A stretch of 64,000 nt of DNA from Steroidobacteraceae bacterium (GCA_027531255.1 JAPZRU010000002.1:62001-126000), one strand, 5' to 3'; shown: positions 24,462 through 33,028, counted from the stretch's first letter. Notes: generated from the sequence alone by a model not told the origin. Numbers and translations are program-made.

Positions 24462-25265
24462 TCAGGCGAACGCCCAGACCACGACGCCGGCGAGCACCAG
24501 CCGGTAGACCATGAACGGCGCCATGCCCACCTTCTGGATGAACTTCAGCAGGTAGTGGATCGTCAGGTAGCCGGTGACGCCGGACACGACGACCGCCAGC
24601 GCCATCATCGCGAACGAGGCTTCCTGCGCCGCAGGCTCCGACACGAAGTCGTAGACGGCGAGCAGCCCGGCGAGCGTGGTCGCCGGCACCGACAGCAGGA
24701 ACGAGAAGCGCGCCGCGGCGTGGCGCGTCAGGCCGAGCGCGAGCGCCGCCGTCATCGTCACGCCCGAGCGCGACGTACCCGGCACCAGTGCCAGCGCCTG
24801 CGCCGCGCCGATGATGGCGACGTCCTTCCACTGGATGTCGGACACCTCGCGCCGGCCGCGGCCGTACCGGTCCGCGAGCCAGAGCAGGATGCCGAAGATG
24901 GCGAGGTTCGCCGCCACCAGCATCGGGTTGCGGAACGCGGTCTCGATCCTGTCCTTGAACAGCAGGCCGGCGAGGCCGACCGGGATCGTGCCGAGCACGA
25001 CGCCCCAGGCCAGCCGCGCATCCGCATTCCATTCGCGATGCGTGACCGAGCGCAGGCCGGCGACGAACATGCGCCAGAGGTCCTGCCGGAAGTAGAGCAG
25101 CACCGCGGTGGCCGTGCCGACGTGCGTGGCGGCATCGAACGCGAGGCCCTGGTCCTCCCAGCCGAGGAACCGGGGCACCAGGATCAGGTGGCCGGAGCTC
25201 GAGATCGGCAGGAACTCGCTGATGCCCTGCACGATGGCGAGCACGACGCTCTGGATCGGATCCAA
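24462..25265 (-). CDS. uppP: Undecaprenyl-diphosphate phosphatase UppP/BacA
   Basis: A 267-residue polytopic inner-membrane protein with the two family signatures: GISEFLPISSSGHLIL near the N-terminus and ALVPGTSRSGVTMTAAL in the second half. These supply the catalytic Glu/Ser/Arg residues. It recycles undecaprenyl diphosphate to the monophosphate carrier for peptidoglycan synthesis and confers bacitracin tolerance. The hydrophobic segments and length match the family. The ATG at 25265 starts directly at MDPIQSVVLAIVQG. Confidence 0.96.
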   Translation of the reverse strand: MDPIQSVVLAIVQGISEFLPISSSGHLILVPRFLGWEDQGLAFDAATHVGTATAVLLYFRQDLWRMFVAGLRSVTHREWNADARLAWGVVLGTIPVGLAGLLFKDRIETAFRNPMLVAANLAIFGILLWLADRYGRGRREVSDIQWKDVAIIGAAQALALVPGTSRSGVTMTAALALGLTRHAAARFSFLLSVPATTLAGLLAVYDFVSEPAAQEASFAMMALAVVVSGVTGYLTIHYLLKFIQKVGMAPFMVYRLVLAGVVVWAFA

Positions 25266-25308
25266 GGGGAGCTCCGGGAGGGGGCGCGGCGCGACGAAGC
25301 GGCGGATT

Positions 25309-26502
25309 CTACAGACTGGCAGTCAGGTCGCGCAGTCCGAACCCGCGCGGCGCGTGCGCGAGGCCGCGCACGAGCCCGAGGCACTTGAAGCGCTCGCCGA
25401 GCTCACCGGGCAGCACGAGCCGTGCGGCGCGGTGCGCGGCGAGCGCGGCGCCGCCCGGATCGCCGGCCGCCTCGAGTTCGGCGCGGAGCGCCTGCACGTG
25501 GCGGTCGAAACCGGTGGCGAGCAGGAAGTGCGCCTGCGTCGTGTAGCCGCCGACCTCGAAGCCGGCCGCGACGCCCGCCTCGGCGGCGCGCGTGAAGTCG
25601 ACCCAGGCGGTGACGTCCTGCAGGCCCGGATGCAGGAACGGGTCGTCGTGGCGCCGATGCCGGTAGAAGCAGGCGAGCGTGCCGTCGTCGCGCTCCGGCG
25701 CGTAGTACTCGCGCCGCGGGAAGCCGTAGTCGACGAACAGCGCGAGGCCGGCCTCGAGCGACCGCGTCACCGCCGGCAGCCAGGCGTCGAGCGCGAGACA
25801 CGCCTCGCTCGCATGGCCCGCCGGGAACGGCGTGCCGAGTTCGACCTCGAGCGCGGTCACGGCCTCGCACAGGGGCGGCGGCGCGGTGCGCGCCGACCAC
25901 CGGAAGCGCTCGCCGTCGGCTTCGACGCCCAGTTGCTCGACGCCGTCCGCGGTGCGACGGAAGCGCTCGAACGGCAGGGCGTCGAGCACCTCGTTGGCGA
26001 GCAGCACGCCGCGCCACGGCTCGGGCGGCGGCGCGTCGAGCCACTCCACGCGGTCGCGCAGGTGCGCGGGCAGCGTCGCCACCTGCGCCCGCTGGCGCTC
26101 GCGCAGGTCCGCGGACACCTCGAGCAGGCGGTAGCGCGCGGGCGGCGCACCCTCGCTCTCGAGCGCGGCGAGCAGGTCGGCCGCGAGACGGCCGGTGCCG
26201 CCGCCGAGCTCCACGACGTCGCCGCCGCCGAGCGCACGCAGCACGTCCGCGCACTGCGTGGCGAGGCAGCGTCCGAACACGGGCGAGATCTCGGGCGAGG
26301 TGACGAAGTCGCCCTCGGCACCGAACTTCCGCGCGCCCGCGGAGTAGTAGCCGAGCCCCGGCGCGTAGAGCACGAGTTCGACGTAGCGCGCGAACGGGAG
26401 CCAGCCGCCGGCCCGCGCGATCGCGTCCAGCACGTGGCCGCGCACGCGCTGCGAATGGGCGAGTTCGTCGGCCGTCGGCTCGGGCAGTTCGAGGCGTCTC
26501 AC
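25309..26502 (-). CDS. SAM-dependent methyltransferase of the NDUFAF7/PF02636 type
   Basis: A 397-residue protein with the features of the PF02636 family. LGYYSAGARKFGAEGDFVTSPEISPVFGR lies at the start of the domain, the SAM-binding motif is VELGGGTGRLAADLL, and LLANEVLDALPFERF is another conserved block. The mitochondrial homologue NDUFAF7 methylates an Arg of a complex I subunit; the bacterial target is not established. An NDUFA9-like gene is encoded about 4 kb away, an intriguing but possibly accidental link. It is divergent from the pteridine reductase gene, only 41 bases away. Confidence 0.88.
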   Translation of the reverse strand: MRRLELPEPTADELAHSQRVRGHVLDAIARAGGWLPFARYVELVLYAPGLGYYSAGARKFGAEGDFVTSPEISPVFGRCLATQCADVLRALGGGDVVELGGGTGRLAADLLAALESEGAPPARYRLLEVSADLRERQRAQVATLPAHLRDRVEWLDAPPPEPWRGVLLANEVLDALPFERFRRTADGVEQLGVEADGERFRWSARTAPPPLCEAVTALEVELGTPFPAGHASEACLALDAWLPAVTRSLEAGLALFVDYGFPRREYYAPERDDGTLACFYRHRRHDDPFLHPGLQDVTAWVDFTRAAEAGVAAGFEVGGYTTQAHFLLATGFDRHVQALRAELEAAGDPGGAALAAHRAARLVLPGELGERFKCLGLVRGLAHAPRGFGLRDLTASL

Positions 26503-26543
26503 CGTCGTGGCTCCGCGTCGCGGCGATCCTTTATGCTCGGCTC

Positions 26544-27299
26544 ATGACCACGTCCCTCCCGCTGCACGGTCGCGCCGTGCTGATCACCGGCGGCGCGCGG
26601 CGGCTCGGCGCCGCGATCGCGCGCCAGCTCCACGCCGAGGGCGCGAACGTCCTGTTGCACTACCGCGGCTCGGCCGCCGAGGCCGAGGCGCTCGCCGCCC
26701 GGCTGAACGCGACGCGCGCCGGCTCGTGCGCGCTGCACGCCGCCGATCTGCTCGACGTCGCGCGACTGCCGGGCCTGGTCGAGGCCGCGCTCGAGGCCTT
26801 CGGCCGGCTCGACGTGCTGGTCAACAACGCCTCCACGTTCTACCCGACTCCGGTCGGCTCGATCACGCTCGAGCAGTGGGACGACCTCACCGGCTCGAAC
26901 CTGCGCGCGCCGCTGTTCCTGTCGCAGGCCGCGGCCCCGGAGCTGCAGCGACGCCACGGGCTGATCCTCAATCTCGTCGACATCCACGCGCTGCGGCCGC
27001 TGAAGCGGCATCCCGTCTACTGCGCCGCGAAGGCGGGGCTCTGGATGCTCACGCAGTCGCTGGCGCGCGAGCTCGCGCCCGAGGTGCGGGTGAACGGCAT
27101 CGCGCCCGGGCCGGTGATGTGGCCCGAAGGACCGATGGACGCGGAACTGCAGGCGAAGATCCTGGAGCGCACCGCGCTGAAGCGCATCGGCTCGCCAGAG
27201 GACATCGCGAAGGCCGCGCTGTTCTTCGTGCGCGACGCCCCCTACGTCACCGGGCAGGTGCTGCCGGTCGACGGCGGGCGCACCGTCGGCGGCTTCTGA
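26544..27299 (+). CDS. Pteridine reductase (short-chain dehydrogenase)
   Basis: A 251-residue SDR enzyme. The NADP-binding GGARRLGAAIARQ at about residues 16-28, with Arg-Arg after Gly-Ala, is the pteridine reductase variation of the glycine motif. NNASTFYPTPVG and the catalytic YCAAKAG (Tyr-x3-Lys) follow. The C-terminus is GQVLPVDGGRTVGG. It reduces biopterin or dihydrofolate-type pteridines with NADPH, like FolM. Convergent folK and folB next door support a folate role. Confidence 0.88.
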   Translation: MTTSLPLHGRAVLITGGARRLGAAIARQLHAEGANVLLHYRGSAAEAEALAARLNATRAGSCALHAADLLDVARLPGLVEAALEAFGRLDVLVNNASTFYPTPVGSITLEQWDDLTGSNLRAPLFLSQAAAPELQRRHGLILNLVDIHALRPLKRHPVYCAAKAGLWMLTQSLARELAPEVRVNGIAPGPVMWPEGPMDAELQAKILERTALKRIGSPEDIAKAALFFVRDAPYVTGQVLPVDGGRTVGGF

Positions 27300-27346
27300 A
27301 AAAGGGGGCATAGCCCCTTTCGCGGCAAAGGGGATCGTCCCCATTT
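27299..27346. terminator. Bidirectional terminator region with two adjacent hairpins
   Basis: Between two convergent stops are two hairpins: AAAGGGG / CCCCTTT (27301-27320) and AAAGGGGA / TCCCCATTT (27327-27346). The A-rich upstream and T-rich downstream flanks make both usable as intrinsic terminators from either side. The second element resembles a sequence after rpoD (35165-35185), so it may belong to a dispersed intergenic repeat family. Confidence 0.6.
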
Positions 27347-27846
27347 CACAGCGCGACGGGGCGCAGCGCGTGCGCACCGCGATCGAAGTCCGCCCACAGC
27401 TCGCCGATCGTCCTGCCGAGCGTCGGGTGCGCGACGTCGGGCGCGAGTTCGGCCAGCGGCCCCAGCATGTAGGCGCGCTTCACGAGGTCGGGCCGCGGCA
27501 GCACCGCGCCCGGGAACTCGCCCACGCGGTCCCCGAACAGCAGCACGTCGAGGTCCATCGCGCGGGGCGCCCACTTCGGCGCCTCGCGCGGGCGCCCGCA
27601 GGCGGCCTCGACCGCGTGCAGGCGCGCGAGCACGTCGGGGAGGTCCAGCGTCGTGTCGAAGCCGACGACCAGGTTCACGAAGTCCTCGCCCTCGAAGCCG
27701 ACGGCCGCGTTCGCGTACGCGCGCGACGCTGCGAGGCCCGGGAACTCGGCGCGCAGCAGCGCGAGCGCCTGGCGAAGCCGCGCGAGCGGTTCCACGTTGC
27801 CGCCTGCGGCCACGTAGACGCGCTCGGGGCGCGCCGCGCCGCTCAC
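27346..27846 (-). CDS. folK: 2-amino-4-hydroxy-6-hydroxymethyldihydropteridine diphosphokinase (HPPK)
   Basis: A 166-residue enzyme. Visible motifs: YVAAGGNVEPLARLRQAL at the start, FVNLVVGFDT, then the signature with the two catalytic Asp residues in PRAMDLDVLLFGDR, and LPRPDLVKRAYMLGPLAEL. It transfers pyrophosphate from ATP to 6-hydroxymethyldihydropterin, the step after FolB in folate synthesis. The GTG at 27846 overlaps the folB TGA (GTGA), so it is coupled to folB; this start was chosen over the longer open frame because conserved sequence begins there. Confidence 0.93.
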   Translation of the reverse strand: MSGAARPERVYVAAGGNVEPLARLRQALALLRAEFPGLAASRAYANAAVGFEGEDFVNLVVGFDTTLDLPDVLARLHAVEAACGRPREAPKWAPRAMDLDVLLFGDRVGEFPGAVLPRPDLVKRAYMLGPLAELAPDVAHPTLGRTIGELWADFDRGAHALRPVAL

Positions 27847-28208
27847 GGCTCGAGGTCCGCGCGCGTGCGCTCGATCATCACGCCGACGTCGCGGCTGCCG
27901 CGGATCGCGCCGGGCTTGTTGAGCGTCAGCTTGATCCACTCGAGGTCGAACTCGCGCAGGCAGATCTCCGCGATCCGCTCGGCCAGCGTCTCGACCAGCT
28001 GGAACTCGCTGGCCTCCACGAACGCCAGCACGCGCTTCGCGACCGCCTTGTAGTTCAGCGTGTCCTCGATGCGGTCGGTCTTCGCCGCGCGGCGGATGTC
28101 GGCGGGCATCTCGAGGTCGATGCTGATGGTCTGCTTGACCTTCCGCTCCCAGTCGAAGATGCCGATGATCGCCTCGGTCTTGAGTTCACGCAGGAAGATG
28201 CGGTCCAC
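27843..28208 (-). CDS. folB: Dihydroneopterin aldolase
   Basis: A 121-residue enzyme with the FolB pattern: IFLRELKTEAIIGIFDWERKVKQTISIDLEM at the N-terminus, EDTLNYKAVAKRV and LVETLAERIAEICL in the middle, and the C-terminal LTLNKPGAIRGSRDVGVMIER with the conserved Lys. It cleaves dihydroneopterin to 6-hydroxymethyldihydropterin and glycolaldehyde. It is the first gene of a two-gene folB-folK unit and overlaps folK by four bases. Confidence 0.95.
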   Translation of the reverse strand: MDRIFLRELKTEAIIGIFDWERKVKQTISIDLEMPADIRRAAKTDRIEDTLNYKAVAKRVLAFVEASEFQLVETLAERIAEICLREFDLEWIKLTLNKPGAIRGSRDVGVMIERTRADLEP

Positions 28209-28288
28209 GTCGAAGTCCTCGCGGCGTCGCGCCGCGCGATGGGGATGAGGGGGATGGTGATCAGGGCGATGGGGCCGTCGAGGCCGCG

Positions 28289-29404
28289 CTATTGTGAGGG
28301 CGTCGCGCCCGGCGGCGCGAGTTCCTCGATCGGCCAGCGCGCACGGGCGAGCACGCGCAGGTCCGTCGTCTCGCCGGCCGCGAGCCGCGCGTGACCCGCG
28401 AACGCGATCATCGCCGCGTTGTCGGTGCAGAACTCCGGCCGCGGATAGTGCACCTCGACGCCGCGCGCGCGCGCGGCGGCCGCGAGCCGCTCGCGCAGCC
28501 GGCGGTTCGCGCCGACGCCGCCCGCGACCACGACCGAACGGTAGCGGCCCGCGCCCGCGTCCAGCGCGCGCACGGTCTTCGCGACCAGCGTGTCCACGAC
28601 CGCGAGTTCGAAGCCGCGCGCGAGGTCGGCACGGCCCTGCTCGTCCAGCGGCCGGCCGTTCTCGCGCTCGCTGCCTGCGATCGCGACCAGCGCCGCGGTC
28701 TTGAGACCGCTGAAGCTGAAGTCGAGACCGGGCCGGTCGAGCATCGGCCGTGGGAATTCGAACCGGCCTTCGCGCCCGGATTCGGCGAGCCGCGCGAGCT
28801 TCGCACCGCCCGGGTACGCGAGACCGAGCAGCTTCGCGGTCTTGTCGAAGGCCTCGCCCGCCGCGTCGTCGAGCGACTCGCCCAGCACGCGGTAACGCCC
28901 GAGGCCTTCGACGTCGACCAGCATCGTGTGACCGCCCGAAACCAGCAGCGCGAGGTACGGGAAGGCCGGCGGATCGACCTCCAGCAGCGGGGCGAGCAGG
29001 TGCCCCTCGAGATGATGGACGCCGACCGCGGGCACTCCCCAGGCGTAGGCGAGCCCGCGGGCCACCGCCGCCCCGACCAGCAGCGCGCCGACGAGCCCCG
29101 GCCCGGCGGTGTAGGCGACTCCGTCCACCGGCGACCGCGGTGCGCCGCCGGGCCCGCGGCCGCCGGGGCCGGGCCCCGGTCCCGCACGCGGGGGAACCGC
29201 CAGTCCGGCGTCCGCAAGTACCTGACGGATCATGGGTGTGACGCGCCGGACGTGGTCCCGGGAGGCGAGTTCCGGCACCACCCCGCCCCAGATCTCGTGG
29301 AGATCGGCCTGGGTGTAGACCCGGTGCGCGAGGAGGCCCCGATCGGAGGCGTAGATGGCCACCGCGGTTTCGTCGCAGGAGGACTCCACGGCCAGCACCC
29401 TCAC
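28289..29404 (-). CDS. tsaD: tRNA threonylcarbamoyladenosine transferase TsaD
   Basis: A 371-residue member of the Kae1/TsaD family. The N-terminus from GTG 29404 is [17 protein letters not shown]. The metal site HxxxH is in [14 protein letters not shown], and other motifs are [24 protein letters not shown] and [13 protein letters not shown]. It transfers the threonylcarbamoyl group to A37 of ANN-decoding tRNAs with TsaB/E partners. Unusual here is a Gly/Pro-rich insert of about 22 residues ([20 protein letters not shown]) between the DAGLA and [12 protein letters not shown] segments, which makes it longer than the usual 340 or so. It is divergent from rpsU. Confidence 0.94.
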   Translation of the reverse strand: MRVLAVESSCDETAVAIYASDRGLLAHRVYTQADLHEIWGGVVPELASRDHVRRVTPMIRQVLADAGLAVPPRAGPGPGPGGRGPGGAPRSPVDGVAYTAGPGLVGALLVGAAVARGLAYAWGVPAVGVHHLEGHLLAPLLEVDPPAFPYLALLVSGGHTMLVDVEGLGRYRVLGESLDDAAGEAFDKTAKLLGLAYPGGAKLARLAESGREGRFEFPRPMLDRPGLDFSFSGLKTAALVAIAGSERENGRPLDEQGRADLARGFELAVVDTLVAKTVRALDAGAGRYRSVVVAGGVGANRRLRERLAAAARARGVEVHYPRPEFCTDNAAMIAFAGHARLAAGETTDLRVLARARWPIEELAPPGATPSQ

Positions 29405-29523
29405 GGGCGCCGCCCCGGGCTTTCGAATTCGCAGGGGCCCATGTAAGCTTGCCGGCCTTTCGCCCGGTTCAGGCCGGGCATCCCTTTGCAACCCGGCCCC
29501 GCAGCCAGGCCTGCAGACCGTCT

Positions 29524-29556
29524 AGTAGATCGAAAGTAGATCGAAAGTAGATCGAA
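29524..29556. repeat. Three perfect 11-bp direct repeats upstream of rpsU
   Basis: The unit AGTAGATCGAA occurs three times head to tail without a mismatch, in the 5' region of rpsU. Each unit spans one turn of B-DNA, so three identical faces would be exposed on the same side of the helix. This fits repeated binding sites for a regulator or a slippage product. It ends 22 bases before the rpsU ATG and would be in the transcribed leader or core promoter. Confidence 0.85.
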
Positions 29557-29578
29557 CCGGCCCGAGGAAGTTTTTCGC

Positions 29579-29788
29579 ATGCCGAGCGTACGTGTCCGCG
29601 AGAACGAGTATTTCGATGCCGCCCTGCGGCGCTTCAAGCGCGCCTGCGAGAAGGCGGGCGTCCTCACGGAGCTGCGGCGCCGCGAATTCTACGAGAAGCC
29701 GACGCAGGAGCGTAAGCGCAAGAAGGCGGCCGCGGTGAAGCGCCACCTGAAGCGCATCTCGCGCGAGTCGATGCGCGCGCCGCGCTGA
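29579..29788 (+). CDS. rpsU: 30S ribosomal protein bS21
   Basis: A 69-residue protein with typical bS21 sequence: [21 protein letters not shown], the conserved [16 protein letters not shown] stretch and a basic C-terminus. It is a late-assembling small-subunit protein near the anti-Shine-Dalgarno sequence. The ribosome-binding site GAGGAAG precedes the ATG. It is the first gene of the macromolecular-synthesis cluster rpsU-yqeY-dnaG-rpoD. Confidence 0.97.
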   Translation: MPSVRVRENEYFDAALRRFKRACEKAGVLTELRRREFYEKPTQERKRKKAAAVKRHLKRISRESMRAPR

Positions 29789-29836
29789 GCGGCGCCCCGG
29801 ATTCGTCCCCAAGGGTTCGTCCCCGGAGGACGGCAC

Positions 29837-29868
29837 GGGCCGGCGTCGCACCGCGACGCCGGCCCTTT
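29837..29868 (+). terminator. Terminator or attenuator after rpsU
   Basis: A perfect 13-base-pair stem GGGCCGGCGTCGC / GCGACGCCGGCCC (29837-29849 and 29853-29865) with a three-base loop, followed by TTTG. The T run is short, so partial read-through into yqeY is likely. This would let rpsU be made in excess of the downstream genes. Confidence 0.65.
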
Positions 29869-29919
29869 GCATTTGAGCGCGGTCCCCGCGCACCACATCC
29901 AGTTCCAGGGCGGCACACC

Positions 29920-30369
29920 ATGGCGACTTTGAAGGACCGGATCACCGAGGACATGAAGACGGCGATGCGCGCCGGCGAGAAGGATCGCCTCGCCCTGATC
30001 CGCATGCTGCAGGCCGCGATCAAGCAGCGTGAAGTGGACGAGCGCATCCAGCTCGACGACGCGCAGACGCTCGCGGTGGTCGAGAAGATGATCAAGATGC
30101 GCAAGGAGTCGGTCGCGCAGTTCCAGAGCGGCGGCCGCGAGGACCTCGTCGCGAAGGAGAACGCCGAAATCGCGGTGCTGCAGACCTACCTGCCGGCGCA
30201 ACTCTCGGAGGCCGAAGTCGACGCGCTGATCCAGGCGGCCATCGCCTCCACCGGCGCCGCCTCCGTGAAGGACATGGGCAAGGTAATGGGCGTCGTGAAG
30301 GCCCAGGCCGCGGGCCGCGCGGACATGGCGGCGGTCGGGGCCCGCATCAAGGCCCGCCTCGGCGGCTGA
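29920..30369 (+). CDS. yqeY: GatB/YqeY domain-containing protein
   Basis: A 149-residue all-helical protein: LKDRITEDMKTAMRAGEKDRLALIRMLQAAIKQREVDE at the N-terminus and a C-terminal GAASVKDMGKVMGVVKAQAAGRADMAAV segment. This matches YqeY, a stand-alone version of the tRNA-binding tail of GatB. Its exact role is not settled; links to tRNA-dependent amidation are by homology. It lies between rpsU and dnaG as in many proteobacteria. Confidence 0.93.
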   Translation: MATLKDRITEDMKTAMRAGEKDRLALIRMLQAAIKQREVDERIQLDDAQTLAVVEKMIKMRKESVAQFQSGGREDLVAKENAEIAVLQTYLPAQLSEAEVDALIQAAIASTGAASVKDMGKVMGVVKAQAAGRADMAAVGARIKARLGG

Positions 30370-30655
30370 CGCGTCGCCGCCCCGGCGAGCGCCCCGCGCG
30401 TTCGCTCCTTGGTCCCGAGGCCCGCGCAACGCGGGCCTTTTCGTTCGTGCACCGTTCGCGCGACCCAGGCCCGCGCGAGATCCCGTCGTCGCCACGGCAA
30501 CTCCATGGAGCGCCCCTGCTTGGGCGTCCGCGAATCCCGACGTTTCCGCGGTTCCTACGCGCGCGCGGCGTCCGCCCGCCTTCGCGGCCTCCGTACGTTC
30601 GCCACCCTGCGCGCTCGGTTCGAATCCGGGTGTACGACGAGACTGGAGGTGGCAG

Positions 30656-30793
30656 ATGCGCGGGAAGTACGTGCTGATCGCGGCGATGGCCGCGTCGACT
30701 CTGATGCTCGGGGCCTGCGGCAGCCGCAACGCCGGCACCACCACCCCGCCGCCGGCGCGGGCGAACCGCGCCGGCCGCCGTCGCCGTCGCTGA
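30656..30793 (+). CDS. Very small lipoprotein (45 aa)
   Basis: An ATG preceded by GGAGG (30645-30649) opens a 45-residue frame. It has a basic start (MRGKY), a hydrophobic stretch (VLIAAMAASTLM) and lipobox LGAC with the modified Cys at residue 21. After it comes GSRNAGTTTPPPARANRAG and a terminal run of five Arg. The size and shape recall entericidin- or LptM-like small outer-membrane lipoproteins, but there is no diagnostic motif, so function is unknown. It sits in the macromolecular-synthesis cluster, between yqeY and dnaG. Confidence 0.6.
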   Translation: MRGKYVLIAAMAASTLMLGACGSRNAGTTTPPPARANRAGRRRRR

Positions 30794-30899
30794 CCGAGGG
30801 GTGGAAAAAGCGCACCGCGTCCCCACGTATTGCCCACCGGGTGGCGGCCTGCGGGCCGCCGCCGCTGAAGGCACCCGCCGTCGTGGCGGGCCAGTCCCC

Positions 30900-30959
30900 G
30901 GATCGGTCTCGTCGGCCCCCCGCTTCCGCTACCCCCCGGAAGTCCGACGGGACCGATCC
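30900..30959 (+). terminator. Large two-tier hairpin upstream of dnaG (possible internal attenuator)
   Basis: Two 16-base arms, 30900-30915 and 30944-30959, are complementary except for one G-U-compatible position. Inside them is a second stem CTTCCG / CGGAAG (30923-30928 and 30937-30942) around an eight-base C-rich loop. The outer stem is followed by TTCTTCTACC. In E. coli a partial terminator separates rpsU from dnaG and lowers primase expression; this hairpin is at the equivalent place. The rest of 30794-31099 shows no gene. Confidence 0.55.
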
Positions 30960-31099
30960 TTCTTCTACCTGTTCGCGCCCGCCTCTAGACGGCGCTCCTG
31001 GCGCCGGATGGCGTGCTCGGCACCGCCGCTTCGTCCCGGACGCCGAGCCAATCGGGGGGCGCGCCTCGCCGGGCGTGGCCAGCGGCTATCCTGTGCCAC

Positions 31100-33001
31100 A
31101 TGGCCGGTCGTATTCCCAAGTCGTTCATCGACGAGTTGCTCGCCCGCACGGACATCGTCGAGGTGATCGGCTCGCGCGTGCCGCTCAGGAAGGCGGGGCG
31201 CGAGTGGAAGGCGAACTGTCCGTTCCACGGCGAGAAGACGCCGTCGTTCTACGTGTCGCAGCAGAAGCAGTTCTACCACTGCTTCGGGTGCGGGGCGCAC
31301 GGCACCGCGCTCGGATTCCTGATCGACCACGACCGGATGAGCTTTCCCGACGCGGTCGAGGATCTCGCGAACCGCGCGGGGCTCGAGGTGCCGCGCGAGG
31401 GGCAGGCGGAGACGACGCGCGACCGGCTGCAGGACGACCTGTTCGCGCTGACCGCGAACGTCGACCAGCACTTCCGCGACTGCCTGAAGGAGTCCGATCG
31501 CGCGAAGGACTACCTGAAGAGCCGGGGCCTCGTCGGCGAGACTGCGGTGCGCTACCACCTGGGCTACGCGCCGTCCGGCTGGGACAACCTGGTGCGGAAG
31601 TTCGGGCAGACGGAGGCCGGTCGCTACGCGCTGCTGTCCGTGGGCCTCGTGATCGAGCGCGAGCCGAAGCCTGGCGATGCGCAGCGATCCGCCGGCGCGG
31701 CCTCGTCCGCCGGCGTCTACGACCGCTTCCGCGACCGCGTGATGTTCCCGATCCGCGATTCGCGCGGGCGCGTGGTCGGCTTCGGCGGCCGCGTGATCGA
31801 CCAGGGCGAGCCGAAGTACCTGAACTCGCCCGAGACGCCGCTGTTCCACAAGGGCCGCGAGCTGTACGGCCTCTACGAGGCGCGCCAGCAGCTGCGCAAC
31901 ATCGCGCGACTGCTGGTCGTCGAGGGTTACATGGACGTCGTGCGCCTCGCGCAGGCCGGCATCCACTACGCCGTCGCGACGCTCGGCACCAGCACGACGC
32001 CCGAGCACCTGAACCGCATGTTCCGCGTCTGCGGCGACGTGGTGTTCTGCTTCGACGGCGACAAGGCCGGGCGCACCGCCGCGTGGCGCGCGCTCGAGAC
32101 CGCGCTGCCGTTCGCGAAGGAAGGCCGGCAGCTGAAGTTCCTGTTCCTGCCGGAAGGTCACGACCCGGACACGCTGGTCGCGGAGGAAGGCCGCGAGGCC
32201 TTCGAGGCACGCGTCGAGCACGCGATGCCGCTGTCGGAGTATCTCGTGACGCACCTGGCCTCGCAGGTGGAACTCGACACCGTGGACGGGCGCGCGCGGC
32301 TCGCCGAGATCGCGCGGCCGCTGCTAGGCCGCGTGCCCGAAGGCGTGTACCGCGAGCTGCTCGTCGACCGCCTCGCGCGCGAGGTGAAGATGCCCGCACC
32401 GCGGCTCGCCGCACTGCTCGGGCTCGACGGCGGCGCTGCGAGCGGCGGCGGCTTCGGCGGCGGCCCGGGGAGCGCCGGCAGCGGCCGCGCCGGTGGGCCG
32501 GGGTCGGGCGGCGCGCCCGGCGGTTCGTCCGCTCCGGTGCGGCGCGTCGCCCGCGAGGCCGGCCGCGCCGGACGCGGCACGCTGGTCAGCCAGGCGATCG
32601 CGCGCGTGGTGCAGCAGCCGCGCGCGGCTCGCGCGGTCGAGGCCGCCGAGGTCGCCGAACTGCGCGCGAGCGGCGAGCGCGGTCTCGAGGTGCTGGCCGA
32701 GCTGATTGAAAGCGCGCACGCGGAACCCAATCTCCTCTCCGCGCAACTGCTGGAACGCTGGCGCGACCGCCCGGCGGAGCACGAACGGCTCGGCGAACTG
32801 GCGGCGGTGCGGCTGCCGGAACTCGACGACGCCGCGGTCGGTCGCGAGCTCGCAGGCGCGGTGACGCGCCTCCTGCAGGAGCTCGGCCCCGACCGGCGGC
32901 TGGAAGCGCTGATCGAGAAGGCCGGCCAGGTCGGGCTCACGGACGAAGAAAAGCTCGAGCTGCGGGCGCTGCAGGTGCGGCGCCGGCCGGGCGCGCCCTG
33001 A
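31100..33001 (+). CDS. dnaG: DNA primase
   Basis: A 633-residue replication primase. The zinc-binding domain has the CPFHGEKTPSF and YHCFGCGAHG motifs (about residues 39-65). The core holds the TOPRIM segment LLVVEGYMDVVRLAQAG, TLGTSTTPEHL and FDGDKAGRTAAWRALE. A Gly/Ser-rich linker (about residues 445-475, GGAASGGGFGGGPGS and similar) separates it from the C-terminal DnaB-interacting helical domain. It makes RNA primers at the replication fork. The ATG at 31100 starts MAGRIPKSFIDELLART; longer upstream reading is not conserved. Confidence 0.96.
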   Translation: MAGRIPKSFIDELLARTDIVEVIGSRVPLRKAGREWKANCPFHGEKTPSFYVSQQKQFYHCFGCGAHGTALGFLIDHDRMSFPDAVEDLANRAGLEVPREGQAETTRDRLQDDLFALTANVDQHFRDCLKESDRAKDYLKSRGLVGETAVRYHLGYAPSGWDNLVRKFGQTEAGRYALLSVGLVIEREPKPGDAQRSAGAASSAGVYDRFRDRVMFPIRDSRGRVVGFGGRVIDQGEPKYLNSPETPLFHKGRELYGLYEARQQLRNIARLLVVEGYMDVVRLAQAGIHYAVATLGTSTTPEHLNRMFRVCGDVVFCFDGDKAGRTAAWRALETALPFAKEGRQLKFLFLPEGHDPDTLVAEEGREAFEARVEHAMPLSEYLVTHLASQVELDTVDGRARLAEIARPLLGRVPEGVYRELLVDRLAREVKMPAPRLAALLGLDGGAASGGGFGGGPGSAGSGRAGGPGSGGAPGGSSAPVRRVAREAGRAGRGTLVSQAIARVVQQPRAARAVEAAEVAELRASGERGLEVLAELIESAHAEPNLLSAQLLERWRDRPAEHERLGELAAVRLPELDDAAVGRELAGAVTRLLQELGPDRRLEALIEKAGQVGLTDEEKLELRALQVRRRPGAP

Positions 33002-33011
33002 AGGCACCCCG

Positions 33012-33028
33012 GGTACGATTTTCGTACC
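33012..33028. repeat. Perfect 7-bp inverted repeat after dnaG
   Basis: GGTACGA, TTT, TCGTACC forms a perfect hairpin starting 11 bases after the dnaG stop. It has no following T run, so it is more likely an RNA processing or stability element than a terminator. Confidence 0.45.

Noticed and set aside
30610-30640. GGTTCGAATCC (30617-30627), looking like the T-loop of a tRNA
   Set aside because: A five-pair stem can be drawn, but there is no matching acceptor stem, anticodon arm or CCA at the right distances. It is inside the DNA before the small lipoprotein gene and probably chance.
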